A stretch of DNA of 64,000 bases, from contig NC_132912.1 of the NCBI RefSeq assembly GCF_047675955.1, positions 22,046,500 through 22,110,499 on the forward strand. Direction: 5' to 3'. Below the pieces are notes generated by a model. The model did no database searches and was not told where the DNA came from. It saw nothing but the letters and a program-made list of their open reading frames with translations. The position numbers and the translations under genes were made by a program. Source of the DNA: Chlorocebus sabaeus. Lineage: Eukaryota > Chordata > Mammalia > Primates > Cercopithecidae. Positions 22,961-34,280 of this stretch are shown one piece after another; the first letter of the stretch is position 1, and each line of letters begins with the position of its first letter.

Positions 22961-23925
22961 TTGTGATGGATTGATAATAAGAAAGCTGGATTGGATTGGT
23001 GGGCAAAGATGTTAATAATGAAATATAATTAACTATACAATTAAAGCTTACAGTAAAATCTTATTAAGTCTAATTAGGACACATACATCTTTAAGGTAGA
23101 AGGCTCAATAACTGTATTAGATGACATTACTTCAGTAAAAATGACTTAGGCCTTATAGTATAGTTTGAATTGACATCTCTTATATTAAAGAAAATTTACC
23201 TTTAACACATTGACTTCCTTTACCCCTCTTCTCTAAATGCTTTTCATTTTAACCGAAAATCAATATCATTATATTCCATTTTGTGTCAGTGACAGATTTT
23301 GAAAATATCATGAACTTTAGGATTATATTTTTTCCATTTAATTGTATGTGAATTTTACCTTTTTAAATAAAATCTCTTGGTTTTATAAACTCCTACTATA
23401 ATCCAAATTTTACTAAACTAAATACAAAACCCACCAAATGAAGGCAATGATATTCATTTTGACTTAAATTTATACCCATGTACATAAAACTGAAGAAACT
23501 TCACAACTGGACTTACTTTTTAAACCCAAAGAAATTCCCAATATATTTGCAATAGCTCCTGTGTCATTCATGAATCTAGGCTATAACATAATATAATCTG
23601 TTCGCCCTTTCCTGTTTGGGACTGAGTCAACTTTAATGAAAATTACACATGCACTAGGGGAAAGGAAGCTAATTTAATGTGAAAGAAGCAATTGCAATGC
23701 CAGGGCCTCACAGATTCTACTCTCCATTCATTTTCATTAAGATTGTGAGGCAGATCAGGCTTTCCTTCTCTCCTTATTCCCTTTCTCTCCCCAGCCTCCA
23801 TCCCGGGAGGGGTCTTTTTTATCAGGGAAGAAAAGCAGAGCATAAGGACACTATGCATGTGTGCTATCAAGGTGATCAATGACCATAAGAGAAGATATTA
23901 CTGAGCAATCAATGGGCTCACTGTC
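22961..23925. other. AT-rich stretch without recognised features
   Basis: No repeat or gene recognised. Overlapping 78- and 67-codon frames at 23643-23882 lie on opposite strands with no visible motif and are probably fortuitous. Confidence 0.5.
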
Positions 23926-23929
23926 TGAT

Positions 23930-24450
23930 GCACATAGAGGCCAATACCATGGCATCAGCTTTTGAGAAAAGAAAAGCTTTATTGTGAGTCAACTGGCAAG
24001 GAGACCGGAAGAAATGCTCTAATCTGTCTCCTCAAGCTGGAGTTTGGGTTGGATTTTATAAGCATAGAGTAATGAGGTGTGATCTGATTGGCTCTTGCAA
24101 TGAGGCAATGCCAGGAGGCGTGGTCTGACTGGATCCTGCCATGGGGTGACGCTAGAGCTTGGTCTGATTGGATCCCACATCCTGCCATGCAATGCCCCCT
24201 TCTTTATTCAGTTCCTTGGTACAAGTACCTAGGTTCCCCCTGCGATTGCATGCTTGGTTTAACTGAGCATGTTCAGGTTATGTGACCTTCAACCTGGGAG
24301 TCCATGGCAACTGAAAAACAACTCACAACTTTGTTACACGAAAGTTGACCCCGATTGGTCTGGTGTGGTTACAAAGAGAGGAGCATTATAGTACCGGAGG
24401 TTTTTCCTTTTCCAAGGGACTTAAGATTCTCTCCCAAAGGACAGATGCTG
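23930..24450 (-). mobile_element. Candidate solo LTR of unknown family
   Basis: Read on the minus strand, the segment has three CCAAT boxes (complement of 'attgg' at 24354-24358, 24167-24171 and 24087-24091), a TATAAAA box (complement of 24054-24060) and an AATAAA signal (complement of 23978-23983). This is the U3-R-U5 order and spacing of a retroviral LTR. A unit around 'ctgattggatcc' is repeated three times in imperfect form. Exact ends are not clear and the family is not recognised. Confidence 0.5.
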
Positions 24451-25570
24451 CCCCTCTAGCCTTCTCCAAGAGAAAACCAAAATAATCAATTGACTGGAAT
24501 TGGAAGATAGAGAGAGGAAGAGATAGGGGTAAGAACGCTGAGGGAAAAAAGACAAGACGAGATTAAAAACACCTCTCTGATGCATCCTTTAAGTACTGGG
24601 AGGGAACTTGAGGCCAAACAAAAAAACACCACCACAAAAACCCGAACATCTGTTCCGTGACTTAATTTGGCCTTTGTATATTTGTGATCTACTTATTTAA
24701 TAAGACTTTTCTGTCTGGTAAGAAATAGTGCCTTCACACCCTTCCAGATACTGGCTTAAGCAAGAGTTTATATTTACCACAGTGTTAGTGCTGTCAATTG
24801 TATCTTTACTTTTCCAAAGATTAGATTTAAAATCAAATACCCTCTTTTATGGAACCTAGTTTGCTAGATTTTTCTTTTTTGATACCTTGTTTTATACTAC
24901 TCTCCTTGTTATTATTTTTACTACCAGAGTCATCCTAAAGATTCAGTGACCTTGGGGTACTGCAAAATGTGGTTTGTTCTTGAATCAAATATGGTATTTG
25001 TTCCAGTCTATACTAAGCAACTCAAAGCCTAGCATCCTGGATAGTTCGTGCTGTAAAATAAATAATGCCACAGTTATTGGATGAAAGCCATCTATACAAC
25101 TGAACTAGACAGACGGTAAAACTCTAGGTACCTGACATACTTATAAACGTCTTGGGATAAAGTGGCCCTAGCTGTTGGTTATGCATAAGTTGCCATGCTT
25201 AGGGCCATCTGGTCCTGTTGCCTTGGCCACAATTGATTAGACTCTGGAAATTTTCAAAACACCAGCCATTAAGGGCTCTTCATACTAAAATGGGATTACC
25301 CAGCCCAGTCAGGTTCTTCCTCACTGAGAACTTGTGTTCAAGATACCCAGAGAGTAGAAGTGAAGAGGAAGCAATAGAGAGAAGCTGTGTCATGAATGTA
25401 GTGGAGTCACCAGAATAGGGAGCAGTGGAAGTCTACTTAGAGCTGCGTCTCCAGATGTACTGAACACCAGGAATAACCACTGTGATGTTAAGTCTGTCAC
25501 ATCTTGACCAATGCTCCCCAATCTCCAGTGAGGCTGGACTATGCTGACACATCTCTGGGTCTTTCTGATT
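24451..25570. other. Unassigned single-copy-like stretch
   Basis: No exon, RNA gene or repeat is recognised. The 66-codon frame at 25218-25418 has no support. Confidence 0.45.
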
Positions 25571-25573
25571 TTC

Positions 25574-25744
25574 TGTACTGTCTTAGTTCCTGCTGCTATA
25601 ACAAAATACCACAGACTGGATCATTTATAAATAATGGAAATGTATTGCTTATAGTCTGAGAGGCTGGAAAGTCCAAGAGCAAGTGAGCTGGCAGATTTGG
25701 GGTCTGATGAGGGCCTAGTCCTCACACTTACCTAATCTTTCCCC
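25574..25744 (-). mobile_element. MLT1-like MaLR LTR fragment, antisense
   Basis: Words 'cttagttcctgctgctataa', 'caaaataccacagactgga' and 'gctggaaagtccaagagca' follow the antisense beginning of an MLT1/MST-like LTR. It stops near the point where an L1 3' end has inserted. I do not recognise a continuation beyond that L1. Confidence 0.75.
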
Positions 25745-25755
25745 CAATGTTCTTT

Positions 25756-26263
25756 TTCATTTTTTAATTGACAAATAAAAATTGTATATATTTGTGTTAT
25801 CGGAACATGATGTTCTGACATATGTATACATTGTAGAATTTGGCTAAATCAAGCTAATTAACATATGCATTACACATATACATTTTTGTAGTTAGAAGAC
25901 TTATGAGCTGCTCTCAGCATTTTCAAGTATGCAATACATTGTTATTAGTATAGTCACCATGTCGCATACTAGATCTCTTGAACTTACTCCTCCTATCTAT
26001 CTTTAATTTTGTTCCTGTTGACCTACCTCTCCCCCATCCCTCAGCCTCTCCCCTTCTCAGCCTCTGGTAACCACCGTCTCACTCTCTGCTTCTGTGAGTC
26101 TGATTTTTAAAAATTCTACACAAGTGAGATCATGTGGTGTTTGACCTTCGTGACTGGCTTATTTCACTTAACATATGTCCCCCAGGTTCATCCATGTTGT
26201 TGCAAATGACAGAATTTCCTTCTTTTTTTAAGGCTGAATAGTATCCATCGTGTCCTTGTCCTG
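25756..26263 (-). mobile_element. Short 5'-truncated L1 (L1PB/L1MA-like) 3' end
   Basis: Antisense L1 3' UTR: 'tttttaattgacaaataaaa', 'ctaattaacatatgcattac', 'gtcaccatgtcgcatacta' and 'gttgttgcaaatgacagaat'. The word 'caatgttcttt' occurs on both sides (25745-25755 and 26264-26274), giving an 11-bp target-site duplication. About 13 bp before the right-hand repeat do not match L1 and may be filler. Confidence 0.85.
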
Positions 26264-26274
26264 CAATGTTCTTT

Positions 26275-27239
26275 CTACTCAATCCCGTTTACCAGAACCC
26301 ACTGCAGTGGCTCCACCGTAAGAGTGGGTGGGATCTTGGAGGCATGACTGAGTAGTTTTCTTCAGGAACAGGAAATTGCTCTTCCCAATATGCTTTGCCT
26401 GGTGTAGTCTAGTATGCAGAATGGCTTGCCTTCTTTTTCAGCACGGTCCACACGCTTGTTGGAAGAAGTTACATAAAGAGAATTGTGCAGTGGAAGAAAG
26501 CTATCCAAGAGTTGCAAATAGTTTCATTCAATTGAAAACCATAAGCAATCAAGAGAACTTTACTGTGTAGATTTTTTAAATTCCATAAATGCAGATTAAA
26601 GTTAACTACTCATCCTGTAAGCAAACTAAATAGGAGAGTACAATTTGTAGTTGAAATATTATGTCAGCCCTCTTCATTTTTGTTAAGAAAACCTCCATGT
26701 GCCTTTTGAGCAACACAACCTATATAAGATGAATTTCTACTACCCCTAAGCAGTTAGCTTAAATATTGTCCTAATTTACAAAATAGGCTTTTTGTTCATG
26801 ACTTTAAAAGTTAAAATGTAACACTGATTTATATTTTTCAGACATATAGCAGTATTTCTAAATAAATAAGAGTGCAGGAAAAGCAAAGCGAAGCACACAA
26901 TTCTGAAATATTACAATCCTCTTTATGAAGGTGATAAAATTGCATACTATGTTACTTTAATATCAAAGCATGTGAAATTTATGTTGAAAGTTCATACAAA
27001 ATAGATATCAATATAGAAAATTATATCAGTTAGTGGCATTTCCTTTCTATCATGTCCAAATGTATTTGTTTCATTATCTGGAAATCTGTTCTTTTTAAAA
27101 ATACTTGATCTTAAAAACAATTCATGCAAATTACATTTTTTGTGATCACATCTCATTATAACCTTGGTGTCTAGAGTTGCACTACTACATCCTGTAAGAA
27201 ACTGTTGTATCATGATCTAAAGACCTGAAGTTATTCTTC
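26275..27239. other. Unassigned stretch
   Basis: AT-rich sequence with no recognised gene or repeat. Frames of 64 and 73 codons are unsupported. Confidence 0.45.
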
Positions 27240-27530
27240 TACGGAAGCCTCTGTTGGCTAGCATGTGAGTTCTCTGAGGACAGTGACTTTGGCTCATTCA
27301 TTCTTTTCTCACCAGAATGTAGGTAGACTGGAGTTCTTTAACAGCAGTGACTATTTCTTCTTAACTTGGCATCTATGTTGCTTAGAACATAGTAAGTGCT
27401 GAATTAGTGTTTAATAATGAAATGAATCAAGTGCTTCATTATTAGTGTTTAATAATGAAATGAATCAATGATCATGTTACTTAGAACATAGTGCTTAAGT
27501 AGTGTTCAGTAATGAAACGAATCAATTATC
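27240..27530 (+). repeat. L2 3' end with tandemly repeated tail
   Basis: The L2 purine turn 'gtgagttctctgaggacag' is followed by a second related segment and then by about three imperfect copies of 'gtgtttaataatgaaatgaa' with 'cttagaacatagt' (27378-27530). L2 normally ends in a few copies of a short tail unit, but here a unit of 40-60 bp has multiplied. Confidence 0.7.
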
Positions 27531-27760
27531 AACTTTGCTAACCACTGGATATGCAGAGAACAGACACCTTTGCTGCCTTTAGGGAACTTGGAGTCAGAGG
27601 GAGAGACAACCATGAAATAAGTGAAATTCTGGCAATAGGACCAGAGTGCTATGAGAACAGCTAAAAAGTAGTGATCATTTCTGCCTGGCAAGGTAAAAAG
27701 ATTGACATTGAAGGTAGCCTTCTACAATGAATCACATTTTTCCAAATTAAAAACAAGTTA
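27531..27760 (+). repeat. Possible ancient LINE fragment
   Basis: Words 'gctgcctttagggaacttgg' and 'gaccagagtgctatgagaac' resemble the same ancient repeat as at 21640-22960. It is short and uncertain. Confidence 0.4.
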
Positions 27761-27763
27761 CAT

Positions 27764-28037
27764 GGGCCAGTTGTGGTGGCTCACGCCTTTAATCCCAGCA
27801 CTTTGGGAGGTCAAGGTGGGCGGATCACCTGAGGTCAGGAGTTCAAGACCAGCCTGGCCAACATGGGGAAACTTTGTCTCTACAAAAATTAGCCAGGCAT
27901 GATGGCAGGTGCCTGTAATCCCAGCTACTTGGGAGACTGAGGTGGGAGAATCGCTTGAACCCAGGAGGCAGAGGTTGCAGTGAGCCAAGATTGCACCATT
28001 GTACTCCAGCCTTAGCAACAGAGCAAGATTACATCTC

Positions 28038-28061
<24 letters not shown>
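27764..28061 (+). mobile_element. AluSx-like
   Basis: Full-length sense Alu: 'ggcggatcacctgaggtcag', 'ggcagaggttgcagtgagcc', tail of about 23 A. The middle linker is shortened to 'ctctacaaaaattagcc'. Confidence 0.94.
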
Positions 28062-28070
<9 letters not shown>

Positions 28071-29399
28071 AAGAAGATCTTTCAGAGAGTGGATATGAAA
28101 AAAGACACAACTGTTATGAGCACAGCATGATCTCAGTATGGTGTGTACATAAGAATAGGGCTCCCAGGAAAGGGAATTGAAAAGTAAGAGAATTAGCACT
28201 TGTAAACATTATCATGTGCTAGGTTTTAGATACTCTGTATTATTAACTCTCCAGCAAGATGTTGTGGGGCAGTAATGAGGCACCTTACCTTAATGAATAA
28301 GATAGTTATTAGGTATAGATATCATAGTGCTAGAGGATGAGCCCCTTTGGCAAAGGGCTTTGAAGGTCATCCAGTTAGGGTTACATAATCAGACATAATC
28401 AGACTGGTGTAATTCACTAGTCATGTGGCATACTTACCATTGTTAGTGTAACAAAGGTTATAATTCTCCTGCCATAAATTGAGTTACCCGTATCTCACAT
28501 ATAGAAACATGCTTTTATGTTATTTCATTTCACTTCCTTCCTTTTCATCTTTAACCATATTATCTGTATTTCCTTGTATACCAGACTTTTGGACACCATA
28601 TAGATGGAAGTTATTTTTTAATTTCCCTGTTTCAGCTTCTTCTTAGTTTTTTAGCTTGTCATTTTTGAGCTTCCTCCATTTTATTGGGGACACCAGTTTA
28701 TTTGTGTCTGCATTTAATGTGTCCAAATGCTTTTCCTTTTCAACAATTTTCTTCCATCATTACATAAATCTAGCTCAAAGCCTTCACATTCCATATTTCT
28801 CTTTAAAGTTCACCTTTGATTCTATTTTTCTGTTGTTTCTTTGTCTCTACATCCAAACACCACATTGTGTCATCTATCATAGAATTTATTTTATGACTTT
28901 TAATCATCAGCTTTACTTAATTCTGATTGTGTCTGTGAACCATGTAGCATTCTTTCATAATAAGAAACTTCTCTGCCTTACTGTCTTTTCTTTCTTCCCT
29001 TTTTTTTAAAAACATGTTGTTACTCCAAGCTGAAGAACTGCTTATCTGTATAAGGAATCTGACTTTATTATCCATTTCTTCTGTTTACTTACTGACTTAT
29101 TATCTAATCTTAAGAACAAACTGATTCTAATGGACTCACACTGCTGTTTGCATTCTCGTAGGTGGCCAGTAAGAGGATGTGAGATCAAATTTTTCATAAA
29201 ATTATCAAATGAATAGACAAAATGACATAAAACATCTGGACTTTTGGGTAAGCATTTGGTACCATATGCATTAGAGAAATGGAAATGCATGTCTTTGGTT
29301 ATTGATACTATGAAATGAATCTTGGGACTATAAACAATGTACAGTTTAAAATGAAGTAGCATGTGGATGAATGAACTTGGTTTAGATTAGCAGACCTGG
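28062..29399. other. Unassigned stretch, pyrimidine-rich in part
   Basis: No exon or confident repeat. 28500-29010 is unusually rich in T and C on the plus strand, which is why a 117-codon frame stays open at 28656-29009. Its composition is simple and it has no motif. Confidence 0.45.
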
Positions 29400-29879
29400 C
29401 AGAGTTTAAGGTCAAACTGAGTTTTGTTTAACATCTTCATAAATAATCTAGAAGACATATTTTTAAAAACCCTTTAATTACATGTTTAAGTGACTTTAAG
29501 CTGGGAGGTGTTAAACATGATATGAGGAAAAGGACTAGAAGAGGTGAATAGATAAAATGATAAACTTATTTTTAATTAATCAGGAAAAGTATAAAATGAT
29601 AGCTTAGCATGAGAACAAATTTACGGCAAGTTACTAAAAGGAGAAAAAAGCGTGAGTAAAGGAAGAACAGTGTTGAAAGGACGCCATAGAAAGCAATTTG
29701 AAATGTGGTATGGAAGCTAAAATGGTCATTATTTTATAGAGTTCTCTTAAAATGACTCTATGATTTCTCTCATGGGGGGCACATAAACTGCTGACCTAAG
29801 TACCAACAAGGCACAGAATCATTAAGATGTTTATGTCAGTTATAAAATCATATGCACAAATTCATACATTTTTGTACTT
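29400..29879 (+). repeat. Possible very old LINE relic
   Basis: The words 'aacatcttcataaataatct', 'gctgggaggtgttaaacatg' and 'gaacaaatttacggcaagt' are in the order of an ancient non-L1 LINE reverse transcriptase region. The match is weak. Confidence 0.3.
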
Positions 29880-30155
29880 AATTTTTATTGATTAAATAAA
29901 ATCAACAGATAGAAAGACTGAAGTTTTTTAAGGGGCCAACAACTGTATGAACTTTAATACATGTTTAGATTCCTGTAACCACCACACTTAGGTGACAGAA
30001 GAGTTCCATCTGTAAAACACTTCCTTTCATATCCCTCTTCCCACCCCAAGCCTCTGGCAATCGCTTATGTTCTCTGTTCCCATAGTTCTGCCTTTTTGAG
30101 ATGTTATGTAAATAGAAGCACACATATAATGTCTCCTTTGTCCTTTGAGGTGCAT
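29880..30155 (-). mobile_element. Old L1M 3' UTR piece, antisense
   Basis: Words 'tagattcctgtaaccaccac', 'ccaagcctctggcaatcgct' and 'agttctgcctttttgagatg' follow an L1M 3' UTR in antisense. A second, separate L1 3' end begins immediately after, so this is the truncated relic of an older copy. Confidence 0.6.
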
Positions 30156-30913
30156 TTTATATTTTTATTGTAGTTAAAAACACATCACATAAAATTCATC
30201 ATTGTGACCTTTTTTAAGTGTACAGTACAATAATGTTAACTATATGCACATAGATTGCTAGTGCAATAGATCTTTAGAACTTCAGTGCAATGGATATCTT
30301 GAAATTTATCAGCTTGCAAAACTGATACTTTATAGCCATTGAATGCCAATTTCCCTTTCCCTGATTCCCACAGCCCCTGGAAACCACCATTCTGATTTCT
30401 GTTTCTAAGAGTTTAACGACTTTAGATATTTCATATAAGTAGAATCATGTAGTATTTAACCTTTTGTGATTGGCTTATTTCACTTAGCATAATGTTCTCA
30501 CGGGTCATATAGGACAGATTTTCCTTCCTTTTAAGGTGGAATAATATTCCACTGTATGTATATGTCACATTTGCTTTATCTATTCATCTGTTGATGGACA
30601 TTTAGGTTGCTTTCACCTGTTAGCTATTGTGAATAATACTGCAATGAACATGAAGTGCAAATATCTCTTTGAGATCTTGTTTTCAATTCTTTTGGATATA
30701 CACCCAAAAGTGCAGTTGCTGGATCATATGGTAATTCTATTTTCAATTTTTTGAGGCGCCTTGATACCATTTTCCATAGCTGCTGAAACTATTTTACATT
30801 CCCACCAACAGGGCACGAGTTCCAAATTCTCCACATCCTCACCAACAATTGTTATTTTCTTTTTTAATACTAAACATCCTGATGAGTGTAAGGTGATATC
30901 TCATTGTGGTTTG

Positions 30914-31237
30914 GTTTTTTGTTTTTTGAGACTGGGTCTTACTCTGTCACCCAGGCTGGAGTGCAGTGGCACAATCATGGCTTACTGCAGCCTTGAGCTC
31001 CTGGGGTCAGGCGATTCCCCCTCCACCTCAGTCTGTTGAGTAGCTGGGACTATTGGCACGCACCACCATGCCTGACTAATTTTTATTTTATTTTTTTATT
31101 TTATTTTATTTTACTTTTTGTGGAGATGGTGTCTCACTATGTTGTCCAAGCTGGTGTTGAACTCCTGGGCTCAAGCGATCCTCCTGTCTTAGCTTCCCAA
31201 AGTGGTGGAAATACAGGCGTGAGCCACTGTCCCAGTC
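30914..31237 (-). mobile_element. AluJ inside L1M
   Basis: Antisense dimeric Alu with 'gccttgagctcctggggtca' (J-type) and an enlarged linker of 'ttattttatt' units at 31084-31115. L1M sequence 'ctcattgtggtttggttttt' lies to its left and 'tcctgaatgattagtg' to its right. Confidence 0.92.
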
Positions 31238-31251
31238 TCCTGAATGATTAG

Positions 31252-31603
31252 TGTCTTGGTCTGTTTTGGGCTGCTACTAAAAATACCATAGACTGAATAC
31301 TTTATAAAGAACAGAAATTTATTTCTCACAGCTCTGGCGCCTGGGAAGACACGAACAGATGCCTGGTCTCTGCTTCCAAGATAGAGTCCTTAACTATGTC
31401 CTCTGGAGGAGAAGAATGCTGTGTCCTCACATACCAGAAGCTGGAAGGGCAAAAATGGATGAACCCTCTCCCTCAAGTTTTTCCCTAATTTCATTTATGA
31501 GGGAGGAGCCCTCATGGTCTAATCACCTCTTAGACCCACCGCACCCCCTACTGTCACATTGGCAACTTTTGAATTTTAGAGGTAATACATTCAAATCACA
31601 GCA
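31252..31603 (-). mobile_element. MLT1-type LTR with exact 5-bp TSD
   Basis: Antisense LTR from 'tgtcttggtctgttttggg' through 'aacagaaatttatttctcac' and 'gctgtgtcctcacatacca' to 'cattcaaatcacagca'. It is flanked by attag at 31247-31251 and attag at 31604-31608. Excision restores the L1M word 'gatgattagtgatttgggg'. The 127-codon frame starting inside this LTR is not a gene. Confidence 0.88.
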
Positions 31604-32236
31604 ATTAGTGATTTGGGGATTCTTCATTTTCTTGTTGGCCATTTGTGTATCTTCTTTAGAGAAATGTCAATCCAAGTCTTTTGCCCATTTTGAGATGTTT
31701 CTTTTGTGTATTTTGAGTTGCAGAAGTTCTTTATATATTTAGGACATTAACTCCTTAACAGATATGGTTTGCAAATATTTTTTGCCATTTCATAGGTTGA
31801 CTTTTCACTCTGGTGGTTGCCTTTTGCTTTGCAGGAATTTTTCAGTTTGATGTACTCCTATTTGTGTATTTGTGCTTTTGTTGTCTGTGCTGTTGATGAC
31901 ATACCCAAGAAATCATTGCCAATCCAATGTTATGCAGCCTTTCATTATTTTCTTCTAGGATTTTTACAGTTTTCAGGTTATATGTTGAGGACTTGAATCC
32001 ATCTTAATTTTTGCATGTGGTGTAAGGTAAGGGTCCAACTTCATTCATTTGTTACGTGGATATTAAGTTTTACCAACATCATGTGTTGAAGAGACTATCT
32101 TTTCCCCATTGTGTAGCCTTGGCACCTTTGTTGAAGATCACTTGACCATACACATGAGCATTTATTTCTGGGTTTTCTATTCTGTCCTTTGGTGTACATG
32201 TCTATCTTAATGCCAGTATCATATTGTAGCTTTATA

Positions 32237-32536
32237 ATTTTTTTATTTTTATTTTTGAGATGGAGTCTTGCTCTGTCACCCAGGCTGGAGTGCAGTGGCG
32301 CGATCTTGGTTCACTGCAAGCTCCGCCTCCTAGGTTCATGCCATTCTCCTGCCTCAGTCTCCCAAGTAGCTGGGACTACAGGTGCCTGCCACCACGCCCA
32401 GCTAATTTTTTGTATTTTTAGTAGAGATGGGGTTTCACCATGTTAGCCAGGATGGTCTTGATCTTCTGACCTCGTGATCCGCCCACCTCAGCCTCCCAAA
32501 GTGCTGGGATTACAGGCTGAGCCACCGCGCCCGGCC
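32237..32536 (-). mobile_element. AluY inside L1M
   Basis: Antisense Alu with the AluY words 'actgcaagctccgcctcc', 'gttcatgccattctcctg' and 'gacctcgtgatccgcccac'. It is CpG-rich at its right end ('gccaccgcgcccggcc'). This is one of the youngest insertions in the window. Confidence 0.94.
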
Positions 32537-33934
32537 CTGTAATATGTTTTGAAATCAGGAAGTGGGAGGCTTCCAGCTTTGTATTTCTTTCTCAACATTG
32601 GTTTGGCTCTTCGGGGTTGACATTCCATATGAATATTAGGATTTTTTTCTATTTCTGCAAAAATGCCATTGATATTTTGATGAAGAGTGTGTTGAATCTG
32701 TAGATTGCTGTGGGTAGTATGGATATTTTGACAACATGAAGTCTTCCAATCCATGAACACAGTATATCTTTCTATATATTTCTATCTTCCTCGATATCTT
32801 TCAGTGATGTTTTGTAGTTTTCTGTGTACAAATCGCTAGACTTCTTGGTTAAGTTTATTCCTATTTTATTCTTTTTGATGCTATTGTAAATGGGATCATT
32901 TCTAAATTTCCTATTCAGATTATTCATTATGTATAGAAACGCAGCTGGCTTTTGTCTGTTGATTTCATAAACTATTTTGCTGAATTTGTTTATTAGGTCT
33001 AAGTTTTTTGTGTAATCTTTTGAGTTTTCTACATATAAGATCCTGTCATCTGCAAACAGAGAAATTTCTCTTACTACTTCCTTTGATGTATCCCATAGTT
33101 TTTGAGATGTGTCTTTGTTTTGATTTGTCTCCAGAGATTTTCTAATTTCCCTTGTGATTTCTTCTTTAACCCATTGATTGTTAAAGTATGTGTTGTTTCA
33201 TTTCCACATACCTTGGATTTTCCATTTTGCCTTTTGCTATTGATTTTTTAGTTTTACTACACTGTGGTTGGAAAAGTCTTGGTATGATTTCAATCTTAAG
33301 TTTGTTAAGACTTATTTCATGACCTAACATGTGATCTATTCTGGAAAAGGGTATTCTGCTGTTGTTGGGTGGGATGTTCTGTTTATGTCTCTTAGGTCCA
33401 ATTGGTCTATAGGGTCAATCAAGTCCTCTCTTTCCTTGTTGGTCATCTATTTGGTTGATCTATCCATTATTGGAAGTGAAGAATGTCTTTATGTCTAAGG
33501 TGAGTCTCTTGAAGACAAACATATAGTTGGATTTTGATTTTTAAAAATCCATTCAGCCACTCTATGCCTTTTGATTGGATAGTTTAATTAATTTACATTT
33601 AAAGTAATTACTGTTAGGGAATGATAATGATTTACTATTGACACTTTGCTCATAGTTTCCTATATGTATTGTAGTTATTTTGTTCCTCTTTTTCTCTCTT
33701 GCTGCCTTCCTTTGTGTTTTGTTGAATTTTTAATAGCGACATGCTTTGATTCCTTTCTCATTCTCTTGTGTGCATCTTCTATAGATATTTTCCTTGTGGT
33801 TATGATGAGAATTACATAAAACATCTTATAACAATAACTTCAATTGCATACACTTCTGTACTTCTTTACCTCTCCTCACTTCATGTTATCAGTGTCACAA
33901 ATTATGTTTTTATATTTGGTATTTATTACCACAG

Positions 33935-34280
33935 TGTTATGGTTAAATGTTTGTCCCCTCCAGAACTCATGTTAAAACTTAATTGCCATTGTAATAGTAT
34001 TAAGAGGTAGGACTTTTAAGAGGTGATTAGACTACGAGGGCTCTGCACTCATGGGTTGAATTGGTGCTGTGAGTGACTTTGGCCTCCTCTTGCTCTCTCT
34101 TGCCCCCTCTCACTCTGCTGCTTTCTCCCAAGGATGACACAGCAAGAAGGCCCTTGTTAGATGCTGGCACCTTGATATTGGACTTCCCAGCTTTCAGAAC
34201 TGTGAGCCGCCAATAAATTATGTTTATTATAAATTACCCAGGTCAGGTATTTTGTTATAGTAGCACAAAATGGATGGAAA
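33935..34280 (+). mobile_element. MLT1/MST-type LTR, sense
   Basis: Starts 'tgttatggttaaatgtttgt', then 'ttaagaggtgattagactac', 'gcaccttgatattggacttc', 'ccagctttcagaactgtgag' and 'aaattacccaggtcaggta'. The plan is that of MLT1/MST LTRs. It splits the L1M between its ORF2 5' part and ORF1. The flanking cacag/cacat words could be a decayed target-site duplication. Confidence 0.82.

Noticed and set aside
28656..29009. 117-codon hydrophobic frame suggestive of a membrane protein
   Set aside because: T-rich composition of the plus strand produces Phe/Leu/Ser-rich frames; no start context or homology seen.
31359..31742. 127-codon plus-strand frame
   Set aside because: It starts inside an MLT1 LTR and runs out into L1M sequence, so it crosses an insertion boundary.
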